64,000 nt of DNA from Tepidanaerobacter acetatoxydans Re1. GTDB lineage: Bacteria; Bacillota; Thermosediminibacteria; Thermosediminibacterales; Tepidanaerobacteraceae. The DNA lies in the NCBI RefSeq assembly GCF_000328765.2, contig NC_019954.2, positions 934,501 to 998,500 on the forward strand, read 5' to 3'. Position numbers and translations under genes: made by a program. The notes beneath the pieces are model-generated. The model was not told the DNA's origin, searched no databases, and was given only the letters and a program-made list of their open reading frames with translations. Position 1 is the stretch's first letter. Every line of letters begins with the position of its first letter. Below are positions 8,583-16,788 of the stretch, one piece after another.

Positions 8583-9834
8583 GAAAGAAAAATGTCAGAT
8601 AGAAATAGTTAAAGTTAAAAAGGACTATGCTATTGGACAAGTTATAAAGGTACTTACACCTTCACCCGACAGAAAAGTTCCTCAATGCATAAATGCCGAC
8701 AAATGCGGTGGCTGCAATCTTCAACATATGACCTACGAAGCTCAGCTTTTGTTTAAGACTTCAAAAGTAAAAGACAGCTTAAAACGAATCGGACATATTG
8801 ATGCCGAGGTTATAGATACGATAGGCATGCAGCAGCCTTGGCACTATAGAAACAAATCCCAATATCCCGTTGCCAAGCAGGGCAACAGCACGGTAATGGG
8901 TTTTTATAAAAAGCGAAGCCATGACATCGTAGACTTAGAAAATTGCTTAATACAACATCCCATAAGTGATAAAGTAATGCAAATTATAAAGAGATGGTTA
9001 ACGAGGTATGATATTTCGATATATGATGAGTTAAAACATGAAGGCTTAATTCGCCATGTGATGGTAAGAGTTGGCAATAAGAGCAAAGAAGTGATGGCTG
9101 CATTGATTGCAAACGGAAAAGAAATTCCTCACACAGATGATTTAATAAAAATGCTTCAGTGTGACATACCAGGTTTCAAGAGCCTTATATTAAATATTAA
9201 TACTAAAAAAACCAATGTAATAATGGGTGAGAAAAACATTACATTATATGGCAGCCCATATATATATGACTATATAGGCGACATTAAATTTAGGCTTTCA
9301 CCTCTATCATTTTTCCAAGTCAATCCGATACAGGCAGAAGTCTTATACAATAAAGTGCTGGAATATGCAGGCATTACCCAAGATGAAATTGTTCTCGATC
9401 TATACTGCGGCACAGGAACCATTACACTATTTTTAGCCCAAAAAGCAAAAAAAGCTTATGGAATAGAGCTGGTTTCACAAGCTGTAGCCGATGCCCGCCT
9501 AAATGCCAAAATAAACGGTATTAATAATGCGGAGTTTATAGAGGGGGCGGCTGAGGCAGTTCTACCAAAAATGGCAGAGGAAGGCATTAAACCCGATATA
9601 ATAGTAGTAGACCCTCCCCGCCGCGGATGTGATGAAAAAACCCTAAAAACCATAACAAAAATATCCCCCAAAAAGATTATCTACGTCTCATGCAATCCTG
9701 CCACCCTTGCAAGAGATTTACGCTATCTCGAAGATAAGGGATACAAAACCCAAAAAGCCCAACCCGTTGATATGTTTCCGCAGACAAGCCATGTGGAGTG
9801 TGTGGTGTTGATGACAAATGTAAAAAACAAATAA
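8452..9834 (+). CDS. rlmD: 23S rRNA (uracil-1939-C5)-methyltransferase RlmD
   Basis: This RumA/RlmD-type enzyme methylates a uracil of 23S rRNA. An N-terminal TRAM RNA-binding domain (about residues 12-70) is followed by a CGGCNLQH iron-sulfur motif, the SAM-binding block LDLYCGTGTITLFLA (around residue 320) and the catalytic Cys414 in VSCNPATLARDL. The 460-residue length is normal. It starts at TTG 8452 after GGAGGA. The 3' end (SHVECVVLM, bases 9786-9812) contains CATGTGGAGTGTGT, which resembles the known attB of ICEs that integrate in this gene family. Confidence 0.92.
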   Translation: MKNKIKAALQLNGRYEVQIEKMAHEGQGIGKIDGITVFVEGAVPKEKCQIEIVKVKKDYAIGQVIKVLTPSPDRKVPQCINADKCGGCNLQHMTYEAQLLFKTSKVKDSLKRIGHIDAEVIDTIGMQQPWHYRNKSQYPVAKQGNSTVMGFYKKRSHDIVDLENCLIQHPISDKVMQIIKRWLTRYDISIYDELKHEGLIRHVMVRVGNKSKEVMAALIANGKEIPHTDDLIKMLQCDIPGFKSLILNINTKKTNVIMGEKNITLYGSPYIYDYIGDIKFRLSPLSFFQVNPIQAEVLYNKVLEYAGITQDEIVLDLYCGTGTITLFLAQKAKKAYGIELVSQAVADARLNAKINGINNAEFIEGAAEAVLPKMAEEGIKPDIIVVDPPRRGCDEKTLKTITKISPKKIIYVSCNPATLARDLRYLEDKGYKTQKAQPVDMFPQTSHVECVVLMTNVKNK

Positions 9835-9857
9835 GCGCCTGAAAAATGGCTTAAATT

Positions 9858-9934
9858 CAGGGTTTTCCGGCAATTTGCTACCCGCCGAAAATGTGCCTTT
9901 CGGCGGCGGAGATGCCGGGAAGCCCTGTATTTTT
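9858..9934 (+). terminator. Large two-tier hairpin terminator after rlmD
   Basis: An outer 15-bp stem (9858-9872 with 9913-9927) is fully paired in RNA if two G-U wobbles are allowed. It encloses a perfect 9-bp inner stem, CCGCCGAAA (9882-9890) with TTTCGGCGG (9898-9906). TATTTTTAT follows. The wobbles pair only in the plus-strand RNA, so this is a transcribed structure on that strand. Confidence 0.7.
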
Positions 9935-10187
9935 ATGTGTGCGATTGTTCGCGGAAATACATCCACAGCCTTTCGGGGCGGCTTCCGGCGGGCGGGGTTG
10001 TGTAGACGGAAAAGATGGAAATTGAAATGATTTGATGAGTTCGCGGGAACATGTCTACAGTGATTTTTAGTTTTTTGTATATTTTTCTCGCCTCTGCCAA
10101 GTTATATCACGTTAATATTGTTGATAAAATGTTGATTTGTGAAAAAAGTCAGCTTACAAAAACAAATATAGGATATTTATATTTTGC
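9935..10187. other. Intergenic stretch without a recognisable gene
   Basis: The first part (to about 10060) is unusually GC-rich for the window, with runs such as GGCGGGCGGGG, and the remainder is AT-rich. An open frame extends through it into the AbrB-type gene but has no ribosome-binding site and no protein-like composition. Confidence 0.4.
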
Positions 10188-10220
10188 GGAGTTGCGAATT
10201 TTGCAACTCCATTTTATTTA
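10188..10220 (+). terminator. Hairpin terminator upstream of the AbrB operon
   Basis: GGAGTTGC (10188-10195) pairs with GCAACTCC (10203-10210) over a 7-nt loop and is followed by ATTTTATTTATATTT. Confidence 0.65.
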
Positions 10221-10239
10221 TATTTGGCAGTACAAGCAA

Positions 10240-10268
10240 TTGACGGAATTCAAAGCCAATGGTATAAT
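10240..10268 (+). promoter_or_regulatory. Strong promoter of the AbrB-ABC operon
   Basis: TTGACG (10240-10245), a 17-bp spacer and TATAAT (10263-10268) with TG just upstream. This is close to consensus. Confidence 0.85.
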
Positions 10269-10289
10269 TAGTTATACAATTATAACTAA
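10268..10289 (+). promoter_or_regulatory. Palindromic operator overlapping the transcription start
   Basis: TTAGTTATA (10268-10276) and TATAACTAA (10281-10289) form a perfect 9-bp inverted repeat around CAAT. It begins at the last base of the -10 box, so a bound repressor would block the promoter. The AbrB-type product of the first gene is the obvious candidate ligand, by inference. Confidence 0.7.
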
Positions 10290-10311
10290 TAAAACAAAAT
10301 GGAGGTTAATT

Positions 10312-10617
10312 ATGAAGAACAAGTCCAAGGACAATAGTAAATATATGAGCTCGGTCAAGGTGGGGCCAAAAGGACAGATTGTAATTCCCAAGGAAGTGCG
10401 TGATATGTTTGGTATTGAATCCGGCGATACATTGATTTTACTTGCTGATGCTCAAAAGGGTATCGCAATTGAAAGAATGGGTATTTTCAGCAAAATTGCA
10501 GATGCCATTTTAAGCGGAAAAGGTAAAGAAATTTATCCCGAGCAAAGCGAGGAAGACAGCTTAACTTTTGCAAAGGAAATTAAAAAAATCAGCGATAGTG
10601 AGGAGGCAAAGGAATGA
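10312..10617 (+). CDS. AbrB/MazE/SpoVT-family transcriptional regulator
   Basis: A 101-residue protein with an N-terminal swapped-hairpin AbrB DNA-binding domain, seen as VGPKGQIVIPKEVRDMFGI and GDTLILLAD (about residues 15-50). The C-terminal half is charged and helical. The ATG at 10312 follows GGAGGT at 6 nt; longer in-frame starts upstream have no ribosome-binding site and cross the promoter. It overlaps the ABC ATPase gene by 4 bases (ATGA), so the three genes form one operon. It probably represses that operon at the palindrome in the promoter. Confidence 0.88.
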   Translation: MKNKSKDNSKYMSSVKVGPKGQIVIPKEVRDMFGIESGDTLILLADAQKGIAIERMGIFSKIADAILSGKGKEIYPEQSEEDSLTFAKEIKKISDSEEAKE

Positions 10618-11348
10618 TAGCAATTCAAACAATCAATCTTACAAAAAAATACAAAGGGAAAATAGCCGTCAATTCTCTGAACCTAACCATTGAGCAAGGA
10701 GAGCTGTTTGCTTGGTTGGGTCTAAATGGTGCAGGAAAAACAACCACAATAAAAATGCTATCATGCCTTACTAAACCAACAAATGGTGATGCGATAATTT
10801 TAGGCAATAGCATTATTTCAAATCCAATCAAAGTAAAAGAATTGATCAATGTTTCACCTCAGGAAACTGCAATAGCCCCGAATCTGACTGTTCGAGAAAA
10901 TCTTGAATTTATTGCGGGTATATATGGAAGTGACAAGAGGCAGTCTAAGCAAAAAGCCGAAGATATCATCTCCTCTTTTGAATTATCTAGTATTACGGAG
11001 GAGAAGGCGAAAACCTTATCGGGCGGTTGGCAAAGACGACTTAGTATTGCTATGGCATTAATTTCAGAGCCACAAATTCTATTTCTCGACGAGCCTACAC
11101 TCGGGCTTGACGTAGTTGCAAGGCGAGAGCTTTGGAGTGTTATAAAAAGATTGAAGAACAAGGTTACGATTATTTTGACTACCCATTATCTAGAAGAAGC
11201 AGAGTCTTTAGCTGACCGAATTAGCATTATGGCAAAGGGCGAACTAAAATCAATTGGCACACCAAATGAGCTGATATCCAAAACAAATACTGCAAGATTT
11301 GAAGATGCCTTTATTGCACTTGCAGGAGAAGGGGGTATACGGATATGA
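10614..11348 (+). CDS. ABC exporter ATP-binding subunit (DrrA/CcmA type)
   Basis: A 244-residue ABC ATPase. It has Walker A GLNGAGKTT (Leu in place of the usual Pro), signature LSGGWQRR, Walker B ILFLDEPTLGLD and switch His in TTHYLEEAESL. It overlaps the regulator upstream and the permease downstream by 4 bases each, consistent with translational coupling. With the permease it would form an ABC-2 type exporter; AbrB-type regulators often head such modules. The substrate is unknown. Confidence 0.9.
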   Translation: MIAIQTINLTKKYKGKIAVNSLNLTIEQGELFAWLGLNGAGKTTTIKMLSCLTKPTNGDAIILGNSIISNPIKVKELINVSPQETAIAPNLTVRENLEFIAGIYGSDKRQSKQKAEDIISSFELSSITEEKAKTLSGGWQRRLSIAMALISEPQILFLDEPTLGLDVVARRELWSVIKRLKNKVTIILTTHYLEEAESLADRISIMAKGELKSIGTPNELISKTNTARFEDAFIALAGEGGIRI

Positions 11349-12082
11349 AAACTTTAGCGTTTGCTTCGCGAAACAGTAAGGAGATTTTGAGAGATCGCCT
11401 TAATTTAGCCTTTGGCATTGGTTTCCCTGTCGTTTTGCTACTACTGCTGACGATAATACAGTCTAATATTCCTGTTGTATTATTCCCAATTGACCAACTT
11501 ACTCCTGGGATTGCGGTTTTCGGGCTTTCATTTATTTCACTTTTTTCGGGCTTGTTAATCGCAAAGGACAGAACCAGTTCATTTATGCTACGCTTATTTA
11601 CCGCTCCACTTACTTCAAGTGATTTTATATTTGGCTATACGCTTCCACTGCTTCCGATGGCAATATTGCAGGTTGCCGTGTGCTTTGCTGTGGCATTTTT
11701 TCTGGGATTGGGCGTCAGCATAAATGTAGTGCTTGCGATTATTGTGCTAACTCCGGCGGCACTTTTGTTTATTGCAATAGGTTTGCTTTGTGGTAGTTTA
11801 TTTAACGAAAAGCAAGTGGGCGGTGTATGCGGAGCATTGTTAACAAATTTGAGCGCATGGCTTTCCGGTACTTGGTTTGACCTTGATTTGGTCGGCGGTG
11901 CATTCAAAGTAGTTGCAGGTGCATTACCGTTCGTACATGCTGTTAAGGCAGGAAGAGCTGCACTTTCGGGTAATTATTCTTCCATTTTTCCGGATTTATG
12001 GTGGGTAATCGTATATGCAGTTGTTATTATGGTGGTTGCCATACTTGTATTTACGAGAAAGATGAATAGTGATAATACATAA
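11345..12082 (+). CDS. ABC-2 type permease
   Basis: A 245-residue membrane protein with about six predicted helices and the ABC-2 layout: an N-terminal cytoplasmic stretch, a first helix at about 20-40, and a central segment with SFMLRLFTAPLTSSDFI. It is the partner of the ATPase directly upstream. Some members of this subfamily export small peptides or toxic lipids, but the cargo cannot be deduced. Confidence 0.85.
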   Translation: MKTLAFASRNSKEILRDRLNLAFGIGFPVVLLLLLTIIQSNIPVVLFPIDQLTPGIAVFGLSFISLFSGLLIAKDRTSSFMLRLFTAPLTSSDFIFGYTLPLLPMAILQVAVCFAVAFFLGLGVSINVVLAIIVLTPAALLFIAIGLLCGSLFNEKQVGGVCGALLTNLSAWLSGTWFDLDLVGGAFKVVAGALPFVHAVKAGRAALSGNYSSIFPDLWWVIVYAVVIMVVAILVFTRKMNSDNT

Positions 12083-12127
12083 AGATTATGAGGATCATGG
12101 GAAAATAATAATATATTCATCCATAGG

Positions 12128-12187
12128 GAAAGGAGAAACGGTTCATATTACGCGAATAGTCGGCAGGAATAACATCGATAAGGGAGG
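12128..12187 (+). repeat. 60-bp repeat upstream of the methyltransferase gene, copy 1
   Basis: About 49 of 60 bases match 12965-13024. It ends in the AAGGGAGG ribosome-binding sequence. Differences are mainly transitions and keep a reading frame (KGETVHITRIVGRNNIDKGG). Confidence 0.7.
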
Positions 12188-12205
12188 ACAAAAAATTAGG
12201 CGTTT

Positions 12206-13003
12206 TTGGTTTATGTAGAAAAGAAGGCTGAAAAGCTGAGGATTTATAATATCGAAACTGTCATTGACGCGAAAGATGGTTATGACTTCACTAAACTAAA
12301 AATCCCTAGAAAAACAACCTTATTACTTTGCTTAAGAGCGAAGAAGTTAGATGACTATACACGAGAATTTTTATCCTGTTATCCAAGGAGTATTGTTATT
12401 CATTTAGGATGTGGTCTTGATAGCCGTTGCATCAGGGTCGATAAAGGCGAAGCGGAGTGGTATGATTTAGATATGCCTGGCGTTATAGACCTTAGGCGAA
12501 AGTTCTATAAGGAAACAGATACGTATCACTTGATTCCTTCTTTCGTTACTGACTTTAGTTGGATAGACGAAATTTTGTCAAAAGATCGCCCCGTAATGGT
12601 AATTGCGGAGGGGTTGTTCATGTACCTGAAAGAGGAAGAAGTAAAGGCATTGATCCTCAAATTAAAGGAAGCTTTTCCAGGATGCGATCTCGTATTTGAT
12701 GCATTTAGTACTTTAACGGCGAAGAATGCCCAAAAACATCCATCACTTAACAAAACTGGGGCTACCATTCATTGGGGAATCGATGATGCCAAAGCAATTG
12801 AAGAATGGGCAGAAGGTATAAGTTTAAAGGAAGAGTGGTTTTTTACGCTAGCTAAGGAGATTAATAAGTTAGGGTTAGGATATCGACTTGCGTTCAAGAT
12901 AGCTGGCCTTTTCACAGCATCTAAAAAGGCACATCGAATTTTATATTACAACTTGGGTAATCATGAAAGGAGAAATGGTTCATGTTACGCAAAGAGTCAG
13001 TAG
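12206..13003 (+). CDS. Class I SAM-dependent methyltransferase, leucine carboxyl methyltransferase-like (LCM/PF04072 type)
   Basis: A 265-residue protein with the family's SAM motif VIHLGCGLDSRCIRVD (about residues 74-90), YDLDMPGVIDLRRKF and the AEGLFMYL block. The group methylates small molecules or polyketide-like substrates; none can be assigned here. The TTG start is the first possible in frame (TAG at 12197-12199), and the ribosome-binding site is about 18 nt away, so initiation is uncertain and the N-terminus may be eroded. Two copies of a 60-bp repeat flank it. Confidence 0.75.
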   Translation: MVYVEKKAEKLRIYNIETVIDAKDGYDFTKLKIPRKTTLLLCLRAKKLDDYTREFLSCYPRSIVIHLGCGLDSRCIRVDKGEAEWYDLDMPGVIDLRRKFYKETDTYHLIPSFVTDFSWIDEILSKDRPVMVIAEGLFMYLKEEEVKALILKLKEAFPGCDLVFDAFSTLTAKNAQKHPSLNKTGATIHWGIDDAKAIEEWAEGISLKEEWFFTLAKEINKLGLGYRLAFKIAGLFTASKKAHRILYYNLGNHERRNGSCYAKSQ

Positions 13004-13024
13004 AAATTGTATTGATAAGGGAGG
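12965..13024 (+). repeat. 60-bp repeat downstream of the methyltransferase gene, copy 2
   Basis: Partner of 12128-12187. In this copy an ATG (12964) opens a 21-codon frame, MKGEMVHVTQRVSRNCIDKGG, that overlaps the end of the methyltransferase gene and ends at TAG 13027-13029. Confidence 0.7.
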
Positions 13025-13090
13025 TTAGTATAGAAAATTAATCTGAAAACCTTCCAAAGGATATTTTATAAACACGTTTTGGAGGAGAAA

Positions 13091-14170
13091 ATGAATTATA
13101 TCAATTTAAGAAGATACGGATTAAGTGATAGATTTGAGCAGGAAGCTGCTTGCTATGAAGGTATGTTCTTGGCAAGGGTTTCTGAGCAAAATCATTGTTT
13201 GTATAAAGTAATTAGTGAACAGGGAGAACTTCAAGCAAGCGTTTCCGGAAAACTGGCTTATAATGCAGGCGATAGCATGAGTTTTCCGGCTGTCGGTGAT
13301 TGGGTTATGATTGATAGGCCGGATGGGAATGCCGGGAATGCAATTATTCGCCATATACTCAAACGAAAAAGTGCTTTTGTAAGAAAAGCAGCAGGTACAT
13401 CTAATACAACGCAAATTGTGGCGGCAAACATTGATGTGATTTTTATTTGTATGTCATTAAATGCTGATTTTAATTTGCGGCGGTTGGAACGGTATTTGTC
13501 GATTGCATGGGATAGTATGGCAACGCCTGTTATTGTCCTAACAAAAGCGGATTTGTGCGATGATTTACAACAAAGGCTTATTGAAATTGCATCAGTAAGC
13601 ATAGGAACAGACGTGATTGTATGTTCCTGCATGGAGGAAAATGGATATCAAAGCGTTAACTCCTATATTTCCGAAGGTAAAACTATTGCTTTCGTCGGTT
13701 CTTCAGGAGTTGGCAAATCAACTTTGATTAACCGCCTTATGGGGAGGGATATCCTTGTTACAAAGGAAATTCGCAAAGATGATGACAGAGGGCGACATGC
13801 CACGACACACCGCCAGCTTCTTATCCTGCCGAACGGAGGCATAGTAATTGATACGCCCGGTATGCGGGAATTACACCTTTATGCTGGTAATCTTCCAAAG
13901 GCATTTGAAGATATAGAGGAATTGGCTACACATTGCAAATACAAAGATTGTTCCCATGTTGCGGAACCGGGCTGTGCAATAAAAAGAGCAATTGAAGCAG
14001 GTGAACTATCGGAAAAACGTTTTGAGAATTATATGAAGCTGCAAAAGGAAATAGAATACGAGGGGCTTAGCTCACGTCAGTTGGAACAAGAAAGAATTAG
14101 AAGAATGTTCGGAAGCAAGGGGGAAATGAAACGGGCTATAAGGCGTGCAAAAAATAAAAATAACAGGTAA
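13091..14170 (+). CDS. rsgA: Ribosome small-subunit GTPase A (RsgA/YloQ-like)
   Basis: A circularly permuted GTPase that acts in late 30S assembly. It has an OB-fold N-terminus (to about residue 100), G4 LTKADL, then G1 GSSGVGKSTLINRLMG, G3 DTPGMREL and a C-terminal zinc knuckle, CKYKDCSHVAEPGC. The order G4-G1-G3 shows the permutation. The ATG at 13091 lies 5 nt after GGAGGA, preferred over the in-frame ATG at 13079, which overlaps that site. This may be a second rsgA paralogue, since it is not in the usual stp-prkC context. Confidence 0.9.
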   Translation: MNYINLRRYGLSDRFEQEAACYEGMFLARVSEQNHCLYKVISEQGELQASVSGKLAYNAGDSMSFPAVGDWVMIDRPDGNAGNAIIRHILKRKSAFVRKAAGTSNTTQIVAANIDVIFICMSLNADFNLRRLERYLSIAWDSMATPVIVLTKADLCDDLQQRLIEIASVSIGTDVIVCSCMEENGYQSVNSYISEGKTIAFVGSSGVGKSTLINRLMGRDILVTKEIRKDDDRGRHATTHRQLLILPNGGIVIDTPGMRELHLYAGNLPKAFEDIEELATHCKYKDCSHVAEPGCAIKRAIEAGELSEKRFENYMKLQKEIEYEGLSSRQLEQERIRRMFGSKGEMKRAIRRAKNKNNR

Positions 14171-14239
14171 GATTGATTGTGTAATATTATTTTTGCAAAA
14201 GGGAGGAAGAATTGTTTGATTAAAATGGAGTCGGTTCGT

Positions 14240-14305
14240 TATGCGTAGCAAAGGCTATCGCATAGCATCGAAAACTTGAGATTTGATATATGTATAGCCT
14301 TTGCT
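14240..14305 (+). other. Inverted repeats upstream of the CD3324-type gene
   Basis: AGCAAAGGCTAT (14247-14258) and ATAGCCTTTGCT (14294-14305) are perfect 12-bp complements. A shorter pair, TATGCG (14240-14245) with CGCATA (14259-14264), competes for the left arm. The site lies just before the gene's ribosome-binding site. Confidence 0.55.
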
Positions 14306-14337
14306 CATTCCTAAAAAATCGAATTAGGAGGAGCATA

Positions 14338-14616
14338 ATGAGCTATATTAGAGCGATTGATGTATTGCCAGAAGAATTAATAGATAAAATTCAAAACTAT
14401 GTTGATGGTGAATACATTTATATTCCAAGAAAAGAAGTCAATAGAAAAGCTTGGGGTGAAATGACCAAGAGCAAAGAGGAAATTGCCGCTAGAAATATGG
14501 AGATATACAAAAAATACAAATCTGGTGTATCTATTACATCTCTTTCGGAGGTTTATTATTTATCACCTAAAAGCATACAGAAAATTATTGCAAAAATAAA
14601 AGCGGAAAACAAATGA
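14338..14616 (+). CDS. CD3324-family small protein with Mor-like helix-turn-helix
   Basis: A 92-residue protein beginning MSYIRAIDVLPEELIDKIQ and containing the conserved DGEYIYIPRKEVNRKAWGE segment. The C-terminal half (GVSITSLSEVYYLSPKSIQKIIAK) is a helix-turn-helix of the Mor/recombinase type. The family is common in Clostridia and thought to bind DNA; its role is unknown. The ATG at 14338 follows AGGAGGA. A good terminator follows directly. Confidence 0.85.
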   Translation: MSYIRAIDVLPEELIDKIQNYVDGEYIYIPRKEVNRKAWGEMTKSKEEIAARNMEIYKKYKSGVSITSLSEVYYLSPKSIQKIIAKIKAENK

Positions 14617-14621
14617 TAAAG

Positions 14622-14656
14622 TGCACCATGGAGTGAAAGCTGCATGGTGCATTTTT
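14622..14656 (+). terminator. Terminator after the CD3324-type gene
   Basis: TGCACCATG (14622-14630) pairs with CATGGTGCA (14643-14651), followed by TTTTTG. Confidence 0.85.
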
Positions 14657-14794
14657 GTTTCTGAAAAGTGTTTGCGGTTGTTCTCCAAAAAAACCTTATA
14701 TATAATTTACTTAAATAATAACAGCCAAACAATTGATAATGCGTATGTAATTATCCAGTAGTCATTATTTTAAATATAAAGGAGGAGTATGATA

Positions 14795-15562
14795 ATGGAA
14801 AAAATAACAATCCACGAATTTGATTTTGCCCTCATCAATGAATTTTTCGTTGAGCTTGAACGGCAGGGACCCGGCAGCCCCGAACAAACCATCAAGGCAT
14901 TAGGGTTTATCGATAATCTTTCAAACAAAACAAAAATTGCCGATTTAGGCTGTGGCACAGGCGCCCAAACAATGGTTCTGGTACAAAATACAGAAGCAAC
15001 CATCACCGCCCTCGACCTTTACGACGGTTCGATTGATAAACTTAACGCAACAGCCAGAAAACTTGGTTTGCAGAACAGAGTAAAAGGTATTGTCGGTTCA
15101 ATGGATAATTTACCGTTTCAGAATGACGAATTTGATATTATATGGTCTGAGGGGGCTATTGCCAATATTGGTTTTGAAAAAGGCTTGAATTACTGGAAAC
15201 GCTTCCTAAAAAAAGGCGGTTATATTGCCGTAACATATGAGTCATGGTTTACCGACGAACGCCCCGCTGAAATTGAGAAGTGGTGGTTAGACGCAGTTCC
15301 TGAAATGGGCACAATAGGATATAATATTTCCATCATGCAAAAAACAGGTTATATTCCTGTTGCAGCATTTACGCTGCCTGAAAATTGTTGGATAGACAAT
15401 TATTTTATTCCGCAAAAAGCAAGGCAAGAGGAATTCTTGAAAAAACATGTGGGAAATAAAACCGTTGAGGATATGATTGCATTTTTGAGGCGTGAGGCAG
15501 ACTTGTATTCAAAATACAAACAGTATTATGGATATGTATTTTATATTGGGAAAAAGATGTAA
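14795..15562 (+). CDS. Class I SAM-dependent methyltransferase
   Basis: A 255-residue protein with the Rossmann SAM site [13 protein letters not shown] (about residues 48-60), acidic [24 protein letters not shown] and [11 protein letters not shown]. This is the UbiE/Methyltransf_11-like small-molecule branch. ATG 14795 is 8 nt from GGAGGA; ATG 14789 would be too close. The target molecule is unknown and the gene seems monocistronic. Confidence 0.82.
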   Translation: MEKITIHEFDFALINEFFVELERQGPGSPEQTIKALGFIDNLSNKTKIADLGCGTGAQTMVLVQNTEATITALDLYDGSIDKLNATARKLGLQNRVKGIVGSMDNLPFQNDEFDIIWSEGAIANIGFEKGLNYWKRFLKKGGYIAVTYESWFTDERPAEIEKWWLDAVPEMGTIGYNISIMQKTGYIPVAAFTLPENCWIDNYFIPQKARQEEFLKKHVGNKTVEDMIAFLRREADLYSKYKQYYGYVFYIGKKM

Positions 15563-15684
15563 ATTAAGCTCTTTCAAAATTTGCCGAAGGACACCAGGGT
15601 GCGCTCATGGGTATAAACAGCGCTGTCGAAATTCTGGGCAAGGTGATAGGGCTGCTTTGGAGAGATGAAAAGGTGCCAGATGAA

Positions 15685-15792
15685 AAGGTGCCTGGCACCA
15701 CCCGAATTTTGTCGAAACTCAGATAAGGAGAACTAACCTTTTGGGATTGGTTCTTCTTTTTTCATGCGTATTAGTTTTACTTGGGATAATAT
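15685..15792 (+). repeat. 108-bp direct repeat, copy A (GGTGCCTGGCACC repeat)
   Basis: Nearly identical to 17331-17438 (one or two differences). It begins AAGGTGCCTGGCACCACCCG, whose GGTGCC-T-GGCACC core is a perfect palindrome. The preceding bases (15664-15680) contain a partial extra unit GATGAAAAGGTGCCA. Copies A and B bracket the HEPN/MNT genes and the broken L,D-transpeptidase gene. Confidence 0.9.
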
Positions 15793-15845
15793 GTTAAACT
15801 GAAAAAAATCTGCTTGAACATTGATTCAGACTTTTCGTATTATGG

Positions 15846-15851
15846 TATAAT
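15846..15851 (+). promoter_or_regulatory. Extended -10 box upstream of the HEPN/MNT pair
   Basis: TGGTATAAT matches an extended -10. A TTGATT candidate -35 lies 19 bp upstream. The HEPN start is about 150 bp downstream, so this is a plausible but not certain promoter. Confidence 0.45.
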
Positions 15852-15998
15852 ATTATTAGATGATTCTTTCGTTTTGGGAGGAAATACAATACTTAAATGA
15901 TGATATTAGAAAATTTTAAGGTTGTCTTATAATAAGTTACTTCGGCAGTAGTAGGTTATCTAGGTATAAGTTGCAATTATACAAGGGTCGGTGAAATA

Positions 15999-16394
15999 AT
16001 GGATAAAGACACCATAATCAATTATTGGGTCGACACATCAAATCGAGATTATCAAACCATGCTAAATTTATATAAAAGTAAAGATTATCATTGGAGTTTA
16101 TTCATAGGGCATTTAGTTATAGAAAAATTGCTTAAAGGCATATATGTAAAAAATGTTGACGACAATCCACCTAGGATACATGATTTGCTAAGATTAGCGG
16201 AAAAGGCCAAGATTAATACTACGGAAGAGCAGAAAGATACATTAGATCTTATTACAACTTTTAATATAAATGCTAGATACCCAGATTACAATCAAAGTTT
16301 TTATAAAAAATGTGACCATGAGTTTACCACAAATAATATTGAAAAGATAAAGGAGTTGAGGAAATGGCTTCTTTTAATAGTAAAGAAAGAATAG
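15999..16394 (+). CDS. HEPN-domain protein (toxin candidate of a HEPN/MNT pair)
   Basis: A 131-residue all-helical protein with the HEPN features GHLVIEKLLKGIYV (about residues 38-51), PRIHDLLRLAEKA (about 62-74) and NARYPDY (about 97-103). In type VII toxin-antitoxin systems the HEPN protein is an RNase toxin that the MNT partner modifies or binds. The MNT gene overlaps its 3' end by 31 bases. The ribosome-binding site is weak (GGTCGGTG). HEPN proteins can instead act within nucleotidyltransferase-only modules. Confidence 0.82.
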   Translation: MDKDTIINYWVDTSNRDYQTMLNLYKSKDYHWSLFIGHLVIEKLLKGIYVKNVDDNPPRIHDLLRLAEKAKINTTEEQKDTLDLITTFNINARYPDYNQSFYKKCDHEFTTNNIEKIKELRKWLLLIVKKE

Positions 16395-16684
16395 AAGAAA
16401 TAGTTGCAAATTATAGTAGATTAGTTAAAAAGGAAATGGATGTAAAACACATTTATTTATATGGTTCATATGCGAAAGGCAACTATTCATCCGATAGTGA
16501 TATTGATATAGCAGTAGTTGGAGATGATTTTAGTGGAGATCCAGTAGAAGATACTTTAAGGTTAATGAAATTAAGAAGAAAAATAGATAATAGGATTGAA
16601 CCTAGGCCATTTAAAACTAGTGATTTTAGCACATCAAACCCACTAGCTAGAGAAATAATGAAAACCGGGATAAAAGTGGAATAG
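16364..16684 (+). CDS. MNT-type minimal nucleotidyltransferase (antitoxin candidate)
   Basis: A 106-residue protein with the polymerase-beta nucleotidyltransferase core LYGSYAKGNYSSDSDIDIAVVG: the GS motif and DxD catalytic pair are intact. In HepT/MntA-type modules this enzyme adds AMP to the HEPN toxin and silences it. Its start lies inside the HEPN gene, so translation is coupled. The catalytic set is complete, unlike that of some inert homologues. Confidence 0.85.
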   Translation: MASFNSKERIEEIVANYSRLVKKEMDVKHIYLYGSYAKGNYSSDSDIDIAVVGDDFSGDPVEDTLRLMKLRRKIDNRIEPRPFKTSDFSTSNPLAREIMKTGIKVE

Positions 16685-16785
16685 GATACCAGGAAGCCTT
16701 TGAAAAATGCATAAAAGAAATGGTTGTATCCGTTATGGTAGATCTATTGAACGATCTAGCCAGTTTTATTGCATTTGGTTTTTAA
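16684..16785 (+). pseudogene. Short remnant frame after the MNT gene
   Basis: An open frame without a start reads GYQEAFEKCIKEMVV... and ends FIAFGF at TAA 16783-16785. It has protein-like composition and looks like the tail of a lost gene; I do not recognise the family. Confidence 0.35.
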
Positions 16786-16788
16786 AGA

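Noticed and set aside
10051-10311. Long open N-terminal extension of the AbrB-type gene
   Set aside because: It has no ribosome-binding site, crosses a terminator, the promoter and the operator, and the composition is not protein-like. The start at 10312 has GGAGGT.
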